From: Sulfuricurvum sp.
GTDB taxonomy: Bacteria > Campylobacterota > Campylobacteria > Campylobacterales > Sulfurimonadaceae
Assembly: GCA_014764105.1 (NCBI GenBank)
Contig: JACXUF010000002.1
Span: 1 to 38,579 of the forward strand
Reading direction: 5' to 3'
Length of the DNA: 38,579 nucleotides
Shown: one piece after another, positions 1 to 7,818 of the stretch
Layout: each line of letters begins with the position of its first letter
Position numbering within the stretch: the first letter of the stretch is position 1
Program-made: the position numbers and the translations under genes
The notes under the pieces: generated by a model
Database searches by the model: none
What the model saw: the letters and a program-made list of their open reading frames with translations, nothing else
Told to the model about the DNA's origin: nothing

Positions 1-1
1 T

Positions 2-26
2 TATGAGCGTAAAGTGGGTAACATCA
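2..26 (-). repeat. Edge-truncated copy of a dispersed repeat
   Basis: Read on the minus strand, these 25 bases match positions 33364-33388 of the plus strand at 23 of 25 positions (TGATGTT, one variable base, CCCACTTTACG, one variable base, TCATA). At 33364 this is the start of a longer structured repeat, so here the rest would lie beyond the left edge of the window. It sits just downstream of the lytic-transglycosylase-like gene. That the two are homologous is an inference from identity and matching polarity. Confidence 0.5.
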
Positions 27-40
27 GCAATAGAATAGAA

Positions 41-568
41 TTAGGATAGTTTGCCCAAAGAGATGAGGTGATTAACCACATCCATATTCTTCATAACACG
101 ATTGTAGTAGGGACGGTTGATCATACCACCATTGTATCCGCTGATCGCGTAAAAATGCTCTTTGCGCTGATTTTGGAGCAATATGAGATAGTGTGTTGCG
201 ACTTGAGCCGAAAGTTTAATATCTCCTAAGAGCCGTCCAGCTAGTTGAATATCGCTTAGATTGTTTAGCCATCGGAGTTTTTTGACGTTTTGGGAGACAT
301 GACGAGCGGTAGAGACTTTGATTTGCATTGGTCCTAATGAGGCTTTGGTGAGTGATTTTTTATACTTATAATCACCGATGGTATTTTTGCCGGCACTGCT
401 CTCGGTGAGACAAATGGCACTTACAGTATTCTCATACGTCTTGCCGTTTTTATCGGGGATCGATTTGGCAACATCTCGAACGGTTTGGAGAACATGGAGT
501 TGTTTGGGGGTCATTGTATCAGCGTAGAGAGATAAAAACATCAGTACTATTAGAGCAAGAATTCTCAA
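41..568 (-). CDS. Secreted lytic-transglycosylase-like (SLT fold) protein
   Basis: A 175-residue protein with a signal peptide (MRILALIVLMFLSLYA) and features of the SLT/lysozyme-like transglycosylase family: a Glu in an ES motif (Glu56, context LTESSAG), a GPMQI segment at residues 79-83, and a YNGG motif at 145-148. In this family the Glu cleaves the MurNAc-GlcNAc bond of peptidoglycan, GPMQI-type segments line the glycan cleft and the Tyr of YNGG-type motifs supports catalysis. The product would act in the periplasm, for instance in wall remodelling or assembly of an envelope-spanning machine. It is short for a stand-alone housekeeping enzyme such as Slt or MltC and has no visible lipobox. 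Its own target machine cannot be told from the neighbours: the gene to the right is divergent and the left side is outside the window. Confidence 0.75.
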   Translation of the reverse strand: MRILALIVLMFLSLYADTMTPKQLHVLQTVRDVAKSIPDKNGKTYENTVSAICLTESSAGKNTIGDYKYKKSLTKASLGPMQIKVSTARHVSQNVKKLRWLNNLSDIQLAGRLLGDIKLSAQVATHYLILLQNQRKEHFYAISGYNGGMINRPYYNRVMKNMDVVNHLISLGKLS

Positions 569-749
569 ATTTACACCTCGAAAATGGAATATGAAATTTT
601 AGGGTAGTGTGGAGCGAATAACAATGGTGTGAACTTTTTAAATGAAACAGTTAAGAAAAACTAATAAAAAATGCCTCCATCCCACCCTGTTGCTGGAAAG
701 GAGAGTTTAAGTTTGAGCTAAAAAGCTGATAAAAAATATTTTTAAATGT

Positions 750-755
750 TACAAT
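750..755 (+). promoter_or_regulatory. Candidate -10 element for the SNase-like gene
   Basis: TACAAT lies about 65 bases before the start codon, in the 252-base divergent gap between the transglycosylase-like and SNase-like genes. No convincing -35 is visible, which is usual for sigma-70 promoters of Campylobacterota. Weak assignment. Confidence 0.3.
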
Positions 756-778
756 AGTGCATGTTAGTTTAAGTTTCA

Positions 779-822
779 AGGTAAAAAAAATTCTAAAATA
801 GGTAAAAAAATGGTAAAAAAAT
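779..822 (+). repeat. A-tract repeats upstream of the SNase-like start
   Basis: Three GGTAAAAAAA-type units follow each other right before the start codon, with A7-A8 runs. The SD signal, if any, lies inside this stretch (AGG near 800), so a change in tract length would change the leader rather than the reading frame. Visible directly; any regulatory role is inference. Confidence 0.5.
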
Positions 823-1333
823 GATCATGAGTAAAAATGAAACATTATTTATCCGATTTGTCATTTTATTGGTTCTAGCGACTACCCTTTGCGGTGAAAT
901 AAGGGTCGGTATTTTGGCTTCGATTGAAAGCAATGCCAAGCAGACGATTCTCTATCAAAACACTGCGATTGCATGTATACCATTTGGTGTTATACCATTG
1001 GAAAAGATGGTAGAAAACGGTGAAAGCTCAGAGGAGTGCCGAAAACAGATCGGTGAGTTCTACAGATTATATCCGCATAAAAAAGCATTTGCAAGAGAGC
1101 ATCTTTATCTGCAACAAACCTACCATTATGAAAACATTGAGCAGGGATGTATCCTCTATGCCAACGGTGCAGAGACATGGAGTGAAAGATTATTGAGTGA
1201 GGGGATAGCATTGATCGATCCGAGATTCAACAACATCGAGTGGAACGGGAGATTAAAAAAAGCTCAGATGGGAGCAAAAAGAAGCAAAGCTGGTCTTCAC
1301 GATACGTTGATTCAAAAATTTTGTATCAAATAG
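821..1333 (+). CDS. Secreted SNase-like (thermonuclease-fold) protein, probably degenerate
   Basis: A 170-residue protein with a signal sequence (residues about 8-24, ending TTLCGE). The C-terminal half resembles the C-terminal part of staphylococcal-nuclease domains: residues about 108-160 contain CILYANG, then an ERLLSEGIALIDPRF segment, then a basic helix with AQMGAKRSKAGLHD, which corresponds to the family's 'L..EGLA.v...R....l...e..Ar..r.GLW' end. The N-terminal half does not show the usual GIDTPE-type active-site segment, so nuclease activity is doubtful. There are two possible starts, ATG 821 and ATG 827 (MIMSK or MSK); no strong SD decides between them. The gene is followed tail-to-tail by a small membrane protein gene. 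Family assignment is by eye from the C-terminal pattern; the role is unknown. Confidence 0.6.
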   Translation: MIMSKNETLFIRFVILLVLATTLCGEIRVGILASIESNAKQTILYQNTAIACIPFGVIPLEKMVENGESSEECRKQIGEFYRLYPHKKAFAREHLYLQQTYHYENIEQGCILYANGAETWSERLLSEGIALIDPRFNNIEWNGRLKKAQMGAKRSKAGLHDTLIQKFCIK

Positions 1334-1342
1334 GAGAGATAG

Positions 1343-1639
1343 TTATTTATCTTCTTTGGAGGTTAGATAGATCCAATACTCTTTATGACTTTTCCCCTGA
1401 TTGAGAAAATAGAGTTGCAAAATCGCTACCCGATAGAGGGTGATCACCATTTTGGCATAAGGGATAGCCAAAGAGAGGGGGAGCCACCACGGTTGTTCGC
1501 GGTTCCCTTTGGAGAGGATCATCTCCTCTACACCGATATTTTTGCTGAGGTAGAGTCCAAATGCGATGGAAAATACAAAATTGAGTATTAGTCCGAAAAT
1601 CGCATAGGCAAAAGTATTTTGTGACGATAGTTCAATCAT
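1343..1639 (-). CDS. Small inner-membrane protein of unknown function
   Basis: A 98-residue protein with two hydrophobic stretches (about residues 10-31 and 52-76) and a short charged tail. I do not recognise a family. It starts 5 bases after the ppa stop codon and is read in the same direction, so it is very probably co-transcribed with ppa. The spacing argues for a real gene although no strong SD is visible. Nothing in the sequence links it to pyrophosphate chemistry. Confidence 0.6.
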   Translation of the reverse strand: MIELSSQNTFAYAIFGLILNFVFSIAFGLYLSKNIGVEEMILSKGNREQPWWLPLSLAIPYAKMVITLYRVAILQLYFLNQGKSHKEYWIYLTSKEDK

Positions 1640-1644
1640 TGTGC

Positions 1645-2166
1645 TTATTCTTTATAATTTTTGATAGCGTTTTCGAGGATTTTAGTAGCAGATGCTTTGT
1701 CTTCAAACCCTTTGACTTTTACCCATTTGCCTGGCTCGAGGAGCTTGTAGGTCTCGAAGAAATTTTGGATTTTTGCCAATGTGTGTTTTGGGATATCGTT
1801 TAGGTCTTGAATCTCTTCGAAGGTGGGATCGATTTTTGATGTTGGAACCGCAAGTAATTTCTCATCGATACCACTCTCATCTTCCATGATTAAAACACCC
1901 ACAAGGCGGCAGTTGATGACACACCCCTCGACCATCGGATATTCGGTTAGGATAAGGATATCCGCTGGATCACCGTCTTGAGAGAGTGTTTTATTGACGA
2001 AACCGTAGTTTGCTGGATAGTACATTGCTGAGTGCATTACACGGTCCAGTACTAATGCACCGCTCTCTTTGTCCACTTCGTATTTGATATTTGAACCGCA
2101 TGCGATTTCGATGATCGCTTTGACTTTATCTGGGTTTTCGCCATAGCCGATTTTAGTTAAATCCAT
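1645..2166 (-). CDS. ppa: Inorganic pyrophosphatase (family I, soluble)
   Basis: A 173-residue protein, the usual length for bacterial family I pyrophosphatase, which hydrolyses cytosolic PPi to two phosphates with Mg2+ and so pulls biosynthetic reactions forward. The family signature is visible as DGDPAD at residues 64-69, with its metal-binding aspartates; the N-terminal IKYEVDKESG and YPANYGFV segments (the latter at 50-57) are also typical. The start is preceded by an AGAGG-type SD, and a TACAAT -10 candidate lies at 2198-2203 on the minus strand. The small membrane protein gene follows 5 bases downstream. High certainty. Confidence 0.97.
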   Translation of the reverse strand: MDLTKIGYGENPDKVKAIIEIACGSNIKYEVDKESGALVLDRVMHSAMYYPANYGFVNKTLSQDGDPADILILTEYPMVEGCVINCRLVGVLIMEDESGIDEKLLAVPTSKIDPTFEEIQDLNDIPKHTLAKIQNFFETYKLLEPGKWVKVKGFEDKASATKILENAIKNYKE

Positions 2167-2197
2167 AAGATGACCTCTTTGTATTTTTGATGGTGCG

Positions 2198-2203
2198 ATT
2201 GTA
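2198..2203 (-). promoter_or_regulatory. Candidate -10 element for ppa
   Basis: TACAAT on the minus strand, about 32 bases before the ppa start, in the gap shared with the divergent oadGAB operon. Supported only by motif and position. Confidence 0.45.
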
Positions 2204-2297
2204 ACTAATCAAATTTTAAAAATAGCGTAGTGTAACACCATTTTGGCGATAAATATTAAATAACAATGTGGTAAATATTTTTTAAACATGAATTAGG

Positions 2298-2303
2298 TAG
2301 AAT
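2298..2303 (+). promoter_or_regulatory. Candidate -10 element for oadGAB
   Basis: TAGAAT about 35 bases before the preferred oadG start. The upstream bases are very AT-rich. Supported only by motif and position. Confidence 0.4.
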
Positions 2304-2338
2304 CCGAGCGTTACGATTTGATTACAAAAGGATTGTGT

Positions 2339-2572
2339 GTGTTTTTTGAGAGTGTCAAGATTATGCTTCTTGGTATGGGGACGGTATTTTTGTTCTTGAT
2401 CATCATGAGCTATTTAACGCAGTTTATGTCTAAGATGATTCTCAAATATGCCCCTGAAGCCCCAAAAGTTCCGGAGCCTACTCCGAGAGCACAAGCCAAA
2501 CGCAGTGACGATAAAGCAAAGGTGGCTGCAATCGTAGCGGCAATCCACCATCATCAAACTACCCAAAACTAG
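2339..2572 (+). CDS. oadG: Oxaloacetate decarboxylase gamma chain (Na+ pump subunit)
   Basis: A small membrane subunit of about 77 residues. One transmembrane helix carries the family-typical LLGMGTVFLFLIIM stretch, followed by a proline-rich linker and a His-rich C-terminus (IHHHQTTQN), as in OadG, where the tail binds Zn2+ and contacts the alpha chain. In this complex gamma anchors the biotin-bearing alpha chain to the beta membrane pump. The start chosen is GTG 2339 because AAAAGGA at 2326-2332 lies six bases upstream; an in-frame TTG at 2318 would place the SD inside the gene. It is the first gene of oadGAB, 8 bases before oadA. Confidence 0.9.
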   Translation: MFFESVKIMLLGMGTVFLFLIIMSYLTQFMSKMILKYAPEAPKVPEPTPRAQAKRSDDKAKVAAIVAAIHHHQTTQN

Positions 2573-2580
2573 GAACCAAA

Positions 2581-4407
2581 ATGGCCAAAAAATACATTGA
2601 TATTATGGACACAACTTTCCGTGACGGATTCCAATCTGTTTTCGGAGGTCGTGTCCTTATGGAAGATTTCTTCCCAGCTGTCGAAGCGGCAAAAGAAGCA
2701 GGAATTACCCATTTTGAGTTTGGAGGGGGCGCACGCTTCCAAAGCCTTTTCTTCTATTTGAACGAAAACGCATTCGATATGATGGATCGTTTCCGTTCTA
2801 TCGTAGGATCTGATGCTAATCTTCAAACCCTCGCACGGGGTGTTAACACCGTAATGCTCGATACCGGCAGTCGTGAATTGGTTGATTTGCATGCCAAAAT
2901 GTTCAAAAAACACGGGACAACAACCATCCGTAACTTCGATGCTCTTAATGATGTCGAAAATCTCAAATACTCGGGTGAGCGGATTGTTCATCACGGTTTG
3001 AAACACGAAGTTGTTGTTACGATGATGGATCTTCCTCCAGGATGTGTCGGAGCACACGATGTTGCGTTCTATGAAAAAACGTTGCGTGAAATTCTCGATT
3101 CTGGGATTCCTTATAGCTCTATCTGCTTTAAAGATGCAAGCGGTACGTCAAGTCCGCAAAAAGTGTATGAGACGATTCAGATGGCGCGCCGTTTGGTGCC
3201 AGATGGGACTCATCTTCGTCTTCATACACATGAAACCGCAGGTGTAAGTGTTGGATGTTATTTGGCCGCGCTTGAAGCAGGCGTTGATGGCATCGATCTT
3301 GCAGCTGCTCCTGTGAGCGGCGGTACATCCCAGCCCGATATTTTAACGATGCTCCATGCCGTTAAAGGGAAAAATTTCGATCTTGGAGGATTGGAACTCG
3401 AAAAAATTCTCAAATACGAAGATGTATTGCAAGATTGTTTGAAAGATTATTTTATGCCACCCGAAGCCACACAGGTTTCACCTCTTATTCCGTTCTCTCC
3501 GATGCCAGGTGGTGCTTTGACCGCCAATACACAGATGATGCGTGATAATAACATTCTTGATCGTTATCCCGAAGTTATCCGTGCTATGCGTGAAGTGGTT
3601 GAAAAAGGGGGGTTTGGTACGTCGGTCACTCCGGTATCTCAGTTCTATTTTCAACAAGCGCTTAATAATGCTCTCATGGGGCCATGGAAAAAAATCGCTC
3701 CAGGGTATGGGCGTATGGTTCTTGGGTATTTTGGTAAAACTCCGGTTGCTCCTGATGCAGAAATTATCCGTATCTCGGCTGAACAGCTTGGGCTAGAGCC
3801 AACAAGCGAAAAAGCAATTGATTTGGCGGACAAAGATAAAACCAAATCAATAGCGTTTTGGACTAAGCGTCTTGAGGATGAAGGGATTGCTGTTAACGAT
3901 GAAAATATCTTCATTGCAGCATCGTGTGATGAAAAAGGGATCACTTTTCTCAAAGGGGGTGCGGAACTCAACGTTCGTAAAAATATCCCCAACGCGGTCG
4001 TTCCGGCCGGACATGCTCCACAACCTATTAAAACAGAAGGGAAACAATCTATGAATAATGCTACAGGAAACTATACCGTTGTTGTAGACGGACAGAAATA
4101 TAATGTTCAAATTGCGGCAGGAAATGTCGATGTTCAAGTGGTTCCTCACGTAGCAACTGCGTCAGAAGCACGTGATGAGCTTCCGGTTCAAGAGGGCGCA
4201 GAAGTTCGCGCAATGTTGCCAGGTTCAGTATTTAAAATTCTTGCCGAAGCGGGAACTTTGGTTAATGAGGGGGATAAAATCATGATCCTCGAATCGATGA
4301 AAATGGAGATCGATATCGTCGCTCCATGCAACGGTGTCGTCCAAAGTGTGCTTGTCCGTCCAAACGATAAAGTGATCGAGGGGCAAGCCCTTGCCATCAT
4401 AGGATAA
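2581..4407 (+). CDS. oadA: Oxaloacetate decarboxylase alpha chain / pyruvate carboxylase subunit B
   Basis: A 608-residue protein. The N-terminal carboxyltransferase domain (about 1-280) starts [14 protein letters not shown] and holds the metal-site HTHETAG segment. A conserved central domain runs to about 460, then a linker. The C-terminal biotinyl domain has the ESMKMEI motif with the biotinylated Lys574. The enzyme moves CO2 from oxaloacetate to biotin; the beta subunit then decarboxylates carboxybiotin and pumps Na+. Campylobacter homologues are annotated as PycB, the carboxyltransferase half of pyruvate carboxylase. The adjacent gamma and beta genes favour the Na+-pump form here, though a second role with a PycA elsewhere cannot be excluded. 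The gene lies between oadG (8-base gap) and oadB. Confidence 0.95.
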   Translation: MAKKYIDIMDTTFRDGFQSVFGGRVLMEDFFPAVEAAKEAGITHFEFGGGARFQSLFFYLNENAFDMMDRFRSIVGSDANLQTLARGVNTVMLDTGSRELVDLHAKMFKKHGTTTIRNFDALNDVENLKYSGERIVHHGLKHEVVVTMMDLPPGCVGAHDVAFYEKTLREILDSGIPYSSICFKDASGTSSPQKVYETIQMARRLVPDGTHLRLHTHETAGVSVGCYLAALEAGVDGIDLAAAPVSGGTSQPDILTMLHAVKGKNFDLGGLELEKILKYEDVLQDCLKDYFMPPEATQVSPLIPFSPMPGGALTANTQMMRDNNILDRYPEVIRAMREVVEKGGFGTSVTPVSQFYFQQALNNALMGPWKKIAPGYGRMVLGYFGKTPVAPDAEIIRISAEQLGLEPTSEKAIDLADKDKTKSIAFWTKRLEDEGIAVNDENIFIAASCDEKGITFLKGGAELNVRKNIPNAVVPAGHAPQPIKTEGKQSMNNATGNYTVVVDGQKYNVQIAAGNVDVQVVPHVATASEARDELPVQEGAEVRAMLPGSVFKILAEAGTLVNEGDKIMILESMKMEIDIVAPCNGVVQSVLVRPNDKVIEGQALAIIG

Positions 4408-4414
4408 GTTGCCG

Positions 4415-5794
4415 ATGAAAAATCTTTTCTATTCTTCGATAGCGTTGTGGATACTTTCGTTTTCTGCAATGGCAAGCGATATTGCTGCGTCAAGTGTCAC
4501 TCCAGTCGTTGCCGCCGCTTCAGCGGTTGAAGCAAATGTGACGAAAAATCACTCAAAAACCTCTACGCACCGTGAAGAGACCTATAAACCACTTAGTGCC
4601 AGAGAGATGCTGGATAATTTCTATCAAACGACTGGTGTTAATGCGTTGATGAACCCTAAAGAGGGTGTATTGACCTCGCACGGTGAACCGATGAGTGATT
4701 TCCACCAAACGTGGGGACGTATCATTATGTTCTTTGTCACTTTCGTATTGTTTTATTTGGCAATTGCCAAAGATTTTGAGCCTTTATTGCTTCTCCCAAT
4801 TGCATTTGGTGGTTTGTTAGCAAATATCCCTATCGCCGATATTGCAGGACCTGAAGGGTTTTTGGGGATTATCTATCACATGGGTATTTCCAGCGGATTG
4901 TTTCCACTTCTGATTTTTATGGGTGTAGGAGCCATGACCGATTTTGGTCCGTTGTTGGCAAATCCTAAACTCTCACTCCTCGGAGGGGCGGCACAATTTG
5001 GTATCTTCGGTACATTGGTAGGTGCGTATGCGCTCAGCGAATATACGACGATATTTGATTTTACGTTGCAGCAATCGGCGGCGATCAGTATCATCGGTGG
5101 AGCGGACGGTCCGACATCGATTTTTATTGCAACGGCTCTTGCACCAGAGCTTTTGGGTGCAATCGCGGTTGCGTCGTACTCGTATATGGCGTTGGTGCCG
5201 ATTATCCAACCCCCAATCATGCGGGCGTTGACTACTCCGGAAGAGCGTAAAATCAAAATGAAAACCCTTCGCCACGTTACACGCTTGGAAAAACTTATTT
5301 TTCCATTGATCGTGTTGATGCTAGTTGTATTGATTTTGCCGGATGCCGCTCCATTAGTGGGTGCATTTGCGTTGGGTAACTTTTTTAAAGAGACGGGTGT
5401 GGTAGATCGTTTGAGCGATACGATGCAAAATGCATTGATCAATATTGTGACGATCTTTCTTGGTCTTGGTGTCGGATCGAAATTGGCATCTGACCAATTC
5501 CTCGTTGTCGATACGTTGGCTATTTTGATGCTCGGTCTTTTGGCATTCTCTGCGGGGACGGCTGCTGGGGTGTTGATGGCTAAATTCATGAATATTTTCA
5601 GTAAAGAGAAAATCAATCCGCTGATCGGTTCAGCTGGGGTTTCTGCAGTTCCGATGGCAGCACGTGTATCACATAAAGAGGGGATGAAAGAAGATCCCAC
5701 AAATATGCTTTTGATGCATGCAATGGGTCCTAACGTTGCGGGGGTGATCGGTTCAGCCGTTGCTGCCGGTGTTATGATTGCACTGTTTAAATAA
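4415..5794 (+). CDS. oadB: Oxaloacetate decarboxylase beta chain (Na+-translocating)
   Basis: About 459 residues. It has many membrane helices and the diagnostic [10 protein letters not shown] segment at about residues 228-237, whose Asp is the Na+/H+ coupling site in Klebsiella OadB, followed by a [13 protein letters not shown] stretch. It decarboxylates carboxybiotin on OadA and exports Na+. It carries an N-terminal extension of about 100 residues before the first core helix: a signal-like segment ([16 protein letters not shown]), then an Ala-rich, low-complexity stretch; the classical protein of about 433 residues lacks this. ATG 4415 is preferred; TTG 4409 is also in frame, and AGGA at 4401-4404 can serve either. 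The gene begins 7 bases after oadA ends. Confidence 0.95.
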   Translation: MKNLFYSSIALWILSFSAMASDIAASSVTPVVAAASAVEANVTKNHSKTSTHREETYKPLSAREMLDNFYQTTGVNALMNPKEGVLTSHGEPMSDFHQTWGRIIMFFVTFVLFYLAIAKDFEPLLLLPIAFGGLLANIPIADIAGPEGFLGIIYHMGISSGLFPLLIFMGVGAMTDFGPLLANPKLSLLGGAAQFGIFGTLVGAYALSEYTTIFDFTLQQSAAISIIGGADGPTSIFIATALAPELLGAIAVASYSYMALVPIIQPPIMRALTTPEERKIKMKTLRHVTRLEKLIFPLIVLMLVVLILPDAAPLVGAFALGNFFKETGVVDRLSDTMQNALINIVTIFLGLGVGSKLASDQFLVVDTLAILMLGLLAFSAGTAAGVLMAKFMNIFSKEKINPLIGSAGVSAVPMAARVSHKEGMKEDPTNMLLMHAMGPNVAGVIGSAVAAGVMIALFK

Positions 5795-5802
5795 TTAAAC
5801 AT

Positions 5803-5823
5803 TTTCTGGGTAAAGTCCAGAAA
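5803..5823. terminator. Hairpin after oadB
   Basis: TTTCTGG (5803-5809) and CCAGAAA (5817-5823) form a perfect 7-bp stem with a 7-base loop, nine bases after the oadB stop codon. No T-run follows on the plus strand, so it is not a classical intrinsic terminator. It is also the left border of the repeat at 5822. Confidence 0.45.
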
Positions 5824-5924
5824 GTGGTGGATATCTGTCTCCATACCCCCATCAAACTTGTCATATCTTTCGGATGTGGGAGAAAATGCCCCTATTGATC
5901 ATAATTTTATCAATTGTGTAAGGG
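5822..5924 (+). repeat. Dispersed repeat, copy A (between oadB and cheV)
   Basis: This stretch shares ordered blocks with 33396-33492: AAGTGG, TCTCC, CCCCC, then a region starting CTTTCGGAT (here at 5868) that aligns without gaps over 57 bases with 42 identities, ending TCAA..TG.GTAAGG. Both copies keep a TTGAT...ATCAA inverted pair in the last third although its spacing differs (here 5890s-5910s with a longer loop). No reading frame explains it. It could be a degenerate mobile-element remnant or a structured RNA/terminator. Confidence 0.55.
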
Positions 5925-5948
5925 TTGGTTAAATAAGTAGCAACTCTA

Positions 5949-6911
5949 TTAGTGAGAGAGTTGCTTCATCTCCATATTGTTCATTTTTTCTATAATCAAT
6001 GGTAAAATATTTTCACTTTTTGTTTTATCGATAAATCCATCTGCACCCAATCCAGCCGCTTCACGTTTGTTGTTATCACCCGTCATGGAGCTGTTGACGA
6101 TAATCGGGATCGATTTGGTTTCAGGATTGGATTTGAGCCGTTGGATAACGGTAAATCCTGACATCTCTGGCATTTCGATATCGGTGATGATTGCTGGAAT
6201 AGAGGATGGGTTTGGGTGTTTTGCGATGAACTCAACCATATCTTTGCCGTTGTTGAAAATTTGATATCCGATTTGGGCATGTTCGAAGATGAGCCTTAGA
6301 TGGTGTTGTGCTGTTTTGGAATCTTCGGCGATCAAAACAACCCCATTTTTGAGTTTTGGCGGGATTTGTATCCCCGCAAGAGAGTCGACCGTTTTTTCCA
6401 CATTTACCATTGCTTGAGGGATGACCTCTGATAGGAGTTTTTCGTAGTCGAGAATGAGGCATAGACTGCCATCATCCAAACGGGTATCGCCAATGACCAA
6501 TCCGTCATCGCCGAGGCGGTAGCTATCGGGTGCATGTATTTCATTCCAGTTCTTTTTGACGACACGGTAAGCGTGCATTATCCGTATGCCAATGATGACC
6601 CCGTTAAAATCACATATGAGGAGATTTGACATCTGTTTGGCTTGATCGCTCAACTCATGGTTCAACCAACGGGGTAGATTGAGGATAGGGATCTGGAGCC
6701 CCCGCAGTACAATCGTCCCTTCGAGAAGCGGGTGAGCATCTGGAATTTGGGTGAGATGGTGACGTTTTGATTCGACTACCTCACGTGTTTTGAAAACATT
6801 GATCGCATAATAGGGTGAGGATTCGTCCGTATCGATTTTAAAAACCAACAGTTGCACTTCATTGTTTTTTGCTAAATTCGTTGCGGCATCAACGTGTTCA
6901 AGTAAAGACAT
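5949..6911 (-). CDS. cheV: Chemotaxis coupling protein CheV (CheW domain plus receiver)
   Basis: A 320-residue protein. A CheW-like domain (about 18-170) couples chemoreceptors to the CheA kinase. A C-terminal response-regulator receiver domain (about 190-310) has the acidic pair AEDS, the phospho-acceptor Asp244 in TDIEMPEMSG, the conserved NSSMTG and the Lys in IDKTK, so it looks phosphorylatable. In Campylobacterota CheV helps receptor adaptation. The start is ATG 6911 (MSLLEHVDAA), chosen because GAGG lies just upstream; an in-frame upstream ATG would add 11 residues but has no better SD. The gene stands alone, convergent with oadB and divergent from the HlyD-type gene. Confidence 0.95.
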   Translation of the reverse strand: MSLLEHVDAATNLAKNNEVQLLVFKIDTDESSPYYAINVFKTREVVESKRHHLTQIPDAHPLLEGTIVLRGLQIPILNLPRWLNHELSDQAKQMSNLLICDFNGVIIGIRIMHAYRVVKKNWNEIHAPDSYRLGDDGLVIGDTRLDDGSLCLILDYEKLLSEVIPQAMVNVEKTVDSLAGIQIPPKLKNGVVLIAEDSKTAQHHLRLIFEHAQIGYQIFNNGKDMVEFIAKHPNPSSIPAIITDIEMPEMSGFTVIQRLKSNPETKSIPIIVNSSMTGDNNKREAAGLGADGFIDKTKSENILPLIIEKMNNMEMKQLSH

Positions 6912-7026
6912 GGGTACCTCGATAAAATTATATTCCATTATCATATCTAATTCGAGAGATTTTTTTACTAAAAAACAAAGGGTGGTGACTGTAAAATAGC
7001 GATAAATCTATTTCAAGGGGGTTGTG

Positions 7027-7818
7027 GTGCCCATTATTTTCGCTCTTTTGTTTTTGGTTGTGAATATCCACGCCAAAGAGTATTATGCTAAAGCAGAGCC
7101 GTATGAAATTTTTACAGTCTCTTCGAATGTCTTTGGTGAGGTGATTTATGCCGATCTCGCTTCTCAGGGGAAAGTATTGGGTAAAAAAGGGTATCTTCAA
7201 ATCGATGATACCCTTGATCGTGCTGAATTGCAAAGTGTCGAAAATAAAATTGTCGCATTGAATAAAACGCTTGAATACAATCGTCAAATGGAACTTAATT
7301 ACCGCCAAATGGTTGAGATGAAACAATCGAATTTTGACCGGATCAAAGATCTCGCAATCAAATCATCTGTTGAGAAAGATCGGGAGTATTTTGATGTCGT
7401 GAGCAGCCGTAACGCTCTTTTAGGGGTTCAAAAAGAGATTGAGTCTCTTAACATATCTCTTGGAGATTTAAAACTCCGCCGTACGCAGTTGCGAAAAAGC
7501 ATCAACGACAAACATTTGAGCGCCCCAGGAAGAGTGCTCTACCAGTTGATGGTTAAACCATCGGCTGTGGTCAATCCGGGGACACCGCTGGCACAGATTG
7601 CCGATATTCGCAAAGCCAAACTCACCCTCTATCTGAGCGCTGAAGAGGCGCAGAGTATTCACAAGAAAAAAATCTATTTGGATGGGAAAATGACCACGTA
7701 TACCATCGATCGTTTGTGGAAAATTGCCGATCCCTCAAAACTCTCCAGTTACCGTGCGGAGATTTTGATCTCTTCTCCTGCACAGTTTTCTCATCTCGTC
7801 AAAGTGGAGTTTAAATGA
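7027..7818 (+). CDS. HlyD-type periplasmic adaptor (membrane fusion) protein
   Basis: About 263 residues with a signal sequence (VPIIFALLFLVVNIHAKE), a first beta/lipoyl-like half (VFGEVIYADLASQGKVL...), a long alpha-helical hairpin (about 70-165) rich in charged residues, and a second lipoyl half with LSAPGRVLYQLMVKPSAVVN, matching the adaptor plan in tripartite efflux or type I secretion. Such proteins link an inner-membrane pump to a TolC channel. It lacks an N-terminal membrane anchor or lipobox, so it would be soluble or processed. A strong AGGGGG at 7016-7021 favours GTG 7027 over GTG 7024. Its stop overlaps the next start (ATGA). A TolC-like gene follows three genes on, but no pump gene is in the run. 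Confidence 0.85.
   Translation: MPIIFALLFLVVNIHAKEYYAKAEPYEIFTVSSNVFGEVIYADLASQGKVLGKKGYLQIDDTLDRAELQSVENKIVALNKTLEYNRQMELNYRQMVEMKQSNFDRIKDLAIKSSVEKDREYFDVVSSRNALLGVQKEIESLNISLGDLKLRRTQLRKSINDKHLSAPGRVLYQLMVKPSAVVNPGTPLAQIADIRKAKLTLYLSAEEAQSIHKKKIYLDGKMTTYTIDRLWKIADPSKLSSYRAEILISSPAQFSHLVKVEFK

Noticed and set aside
642-710. Short plus-strand frame starting ATG 642 and a GGAAAGGAG near 700
   Set aside because: Only about 20 codons with no features; the SD-like string leads to no gene of useful length.
2569-3057. 162-codon minus-strand frame opposite oadA
   Set aside because: Overlaps the conserved carboxyltransferase domain in antisense and has no recognisable motif.
4876-5844. 322-codon open frame on the minus strand opposite oadB
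   Set aside because: Low-complexity composition (Ile/Ala/Pro/Asn runs), no family features, and it lies fully opposite a certain gene; a mirror frame of oadB.
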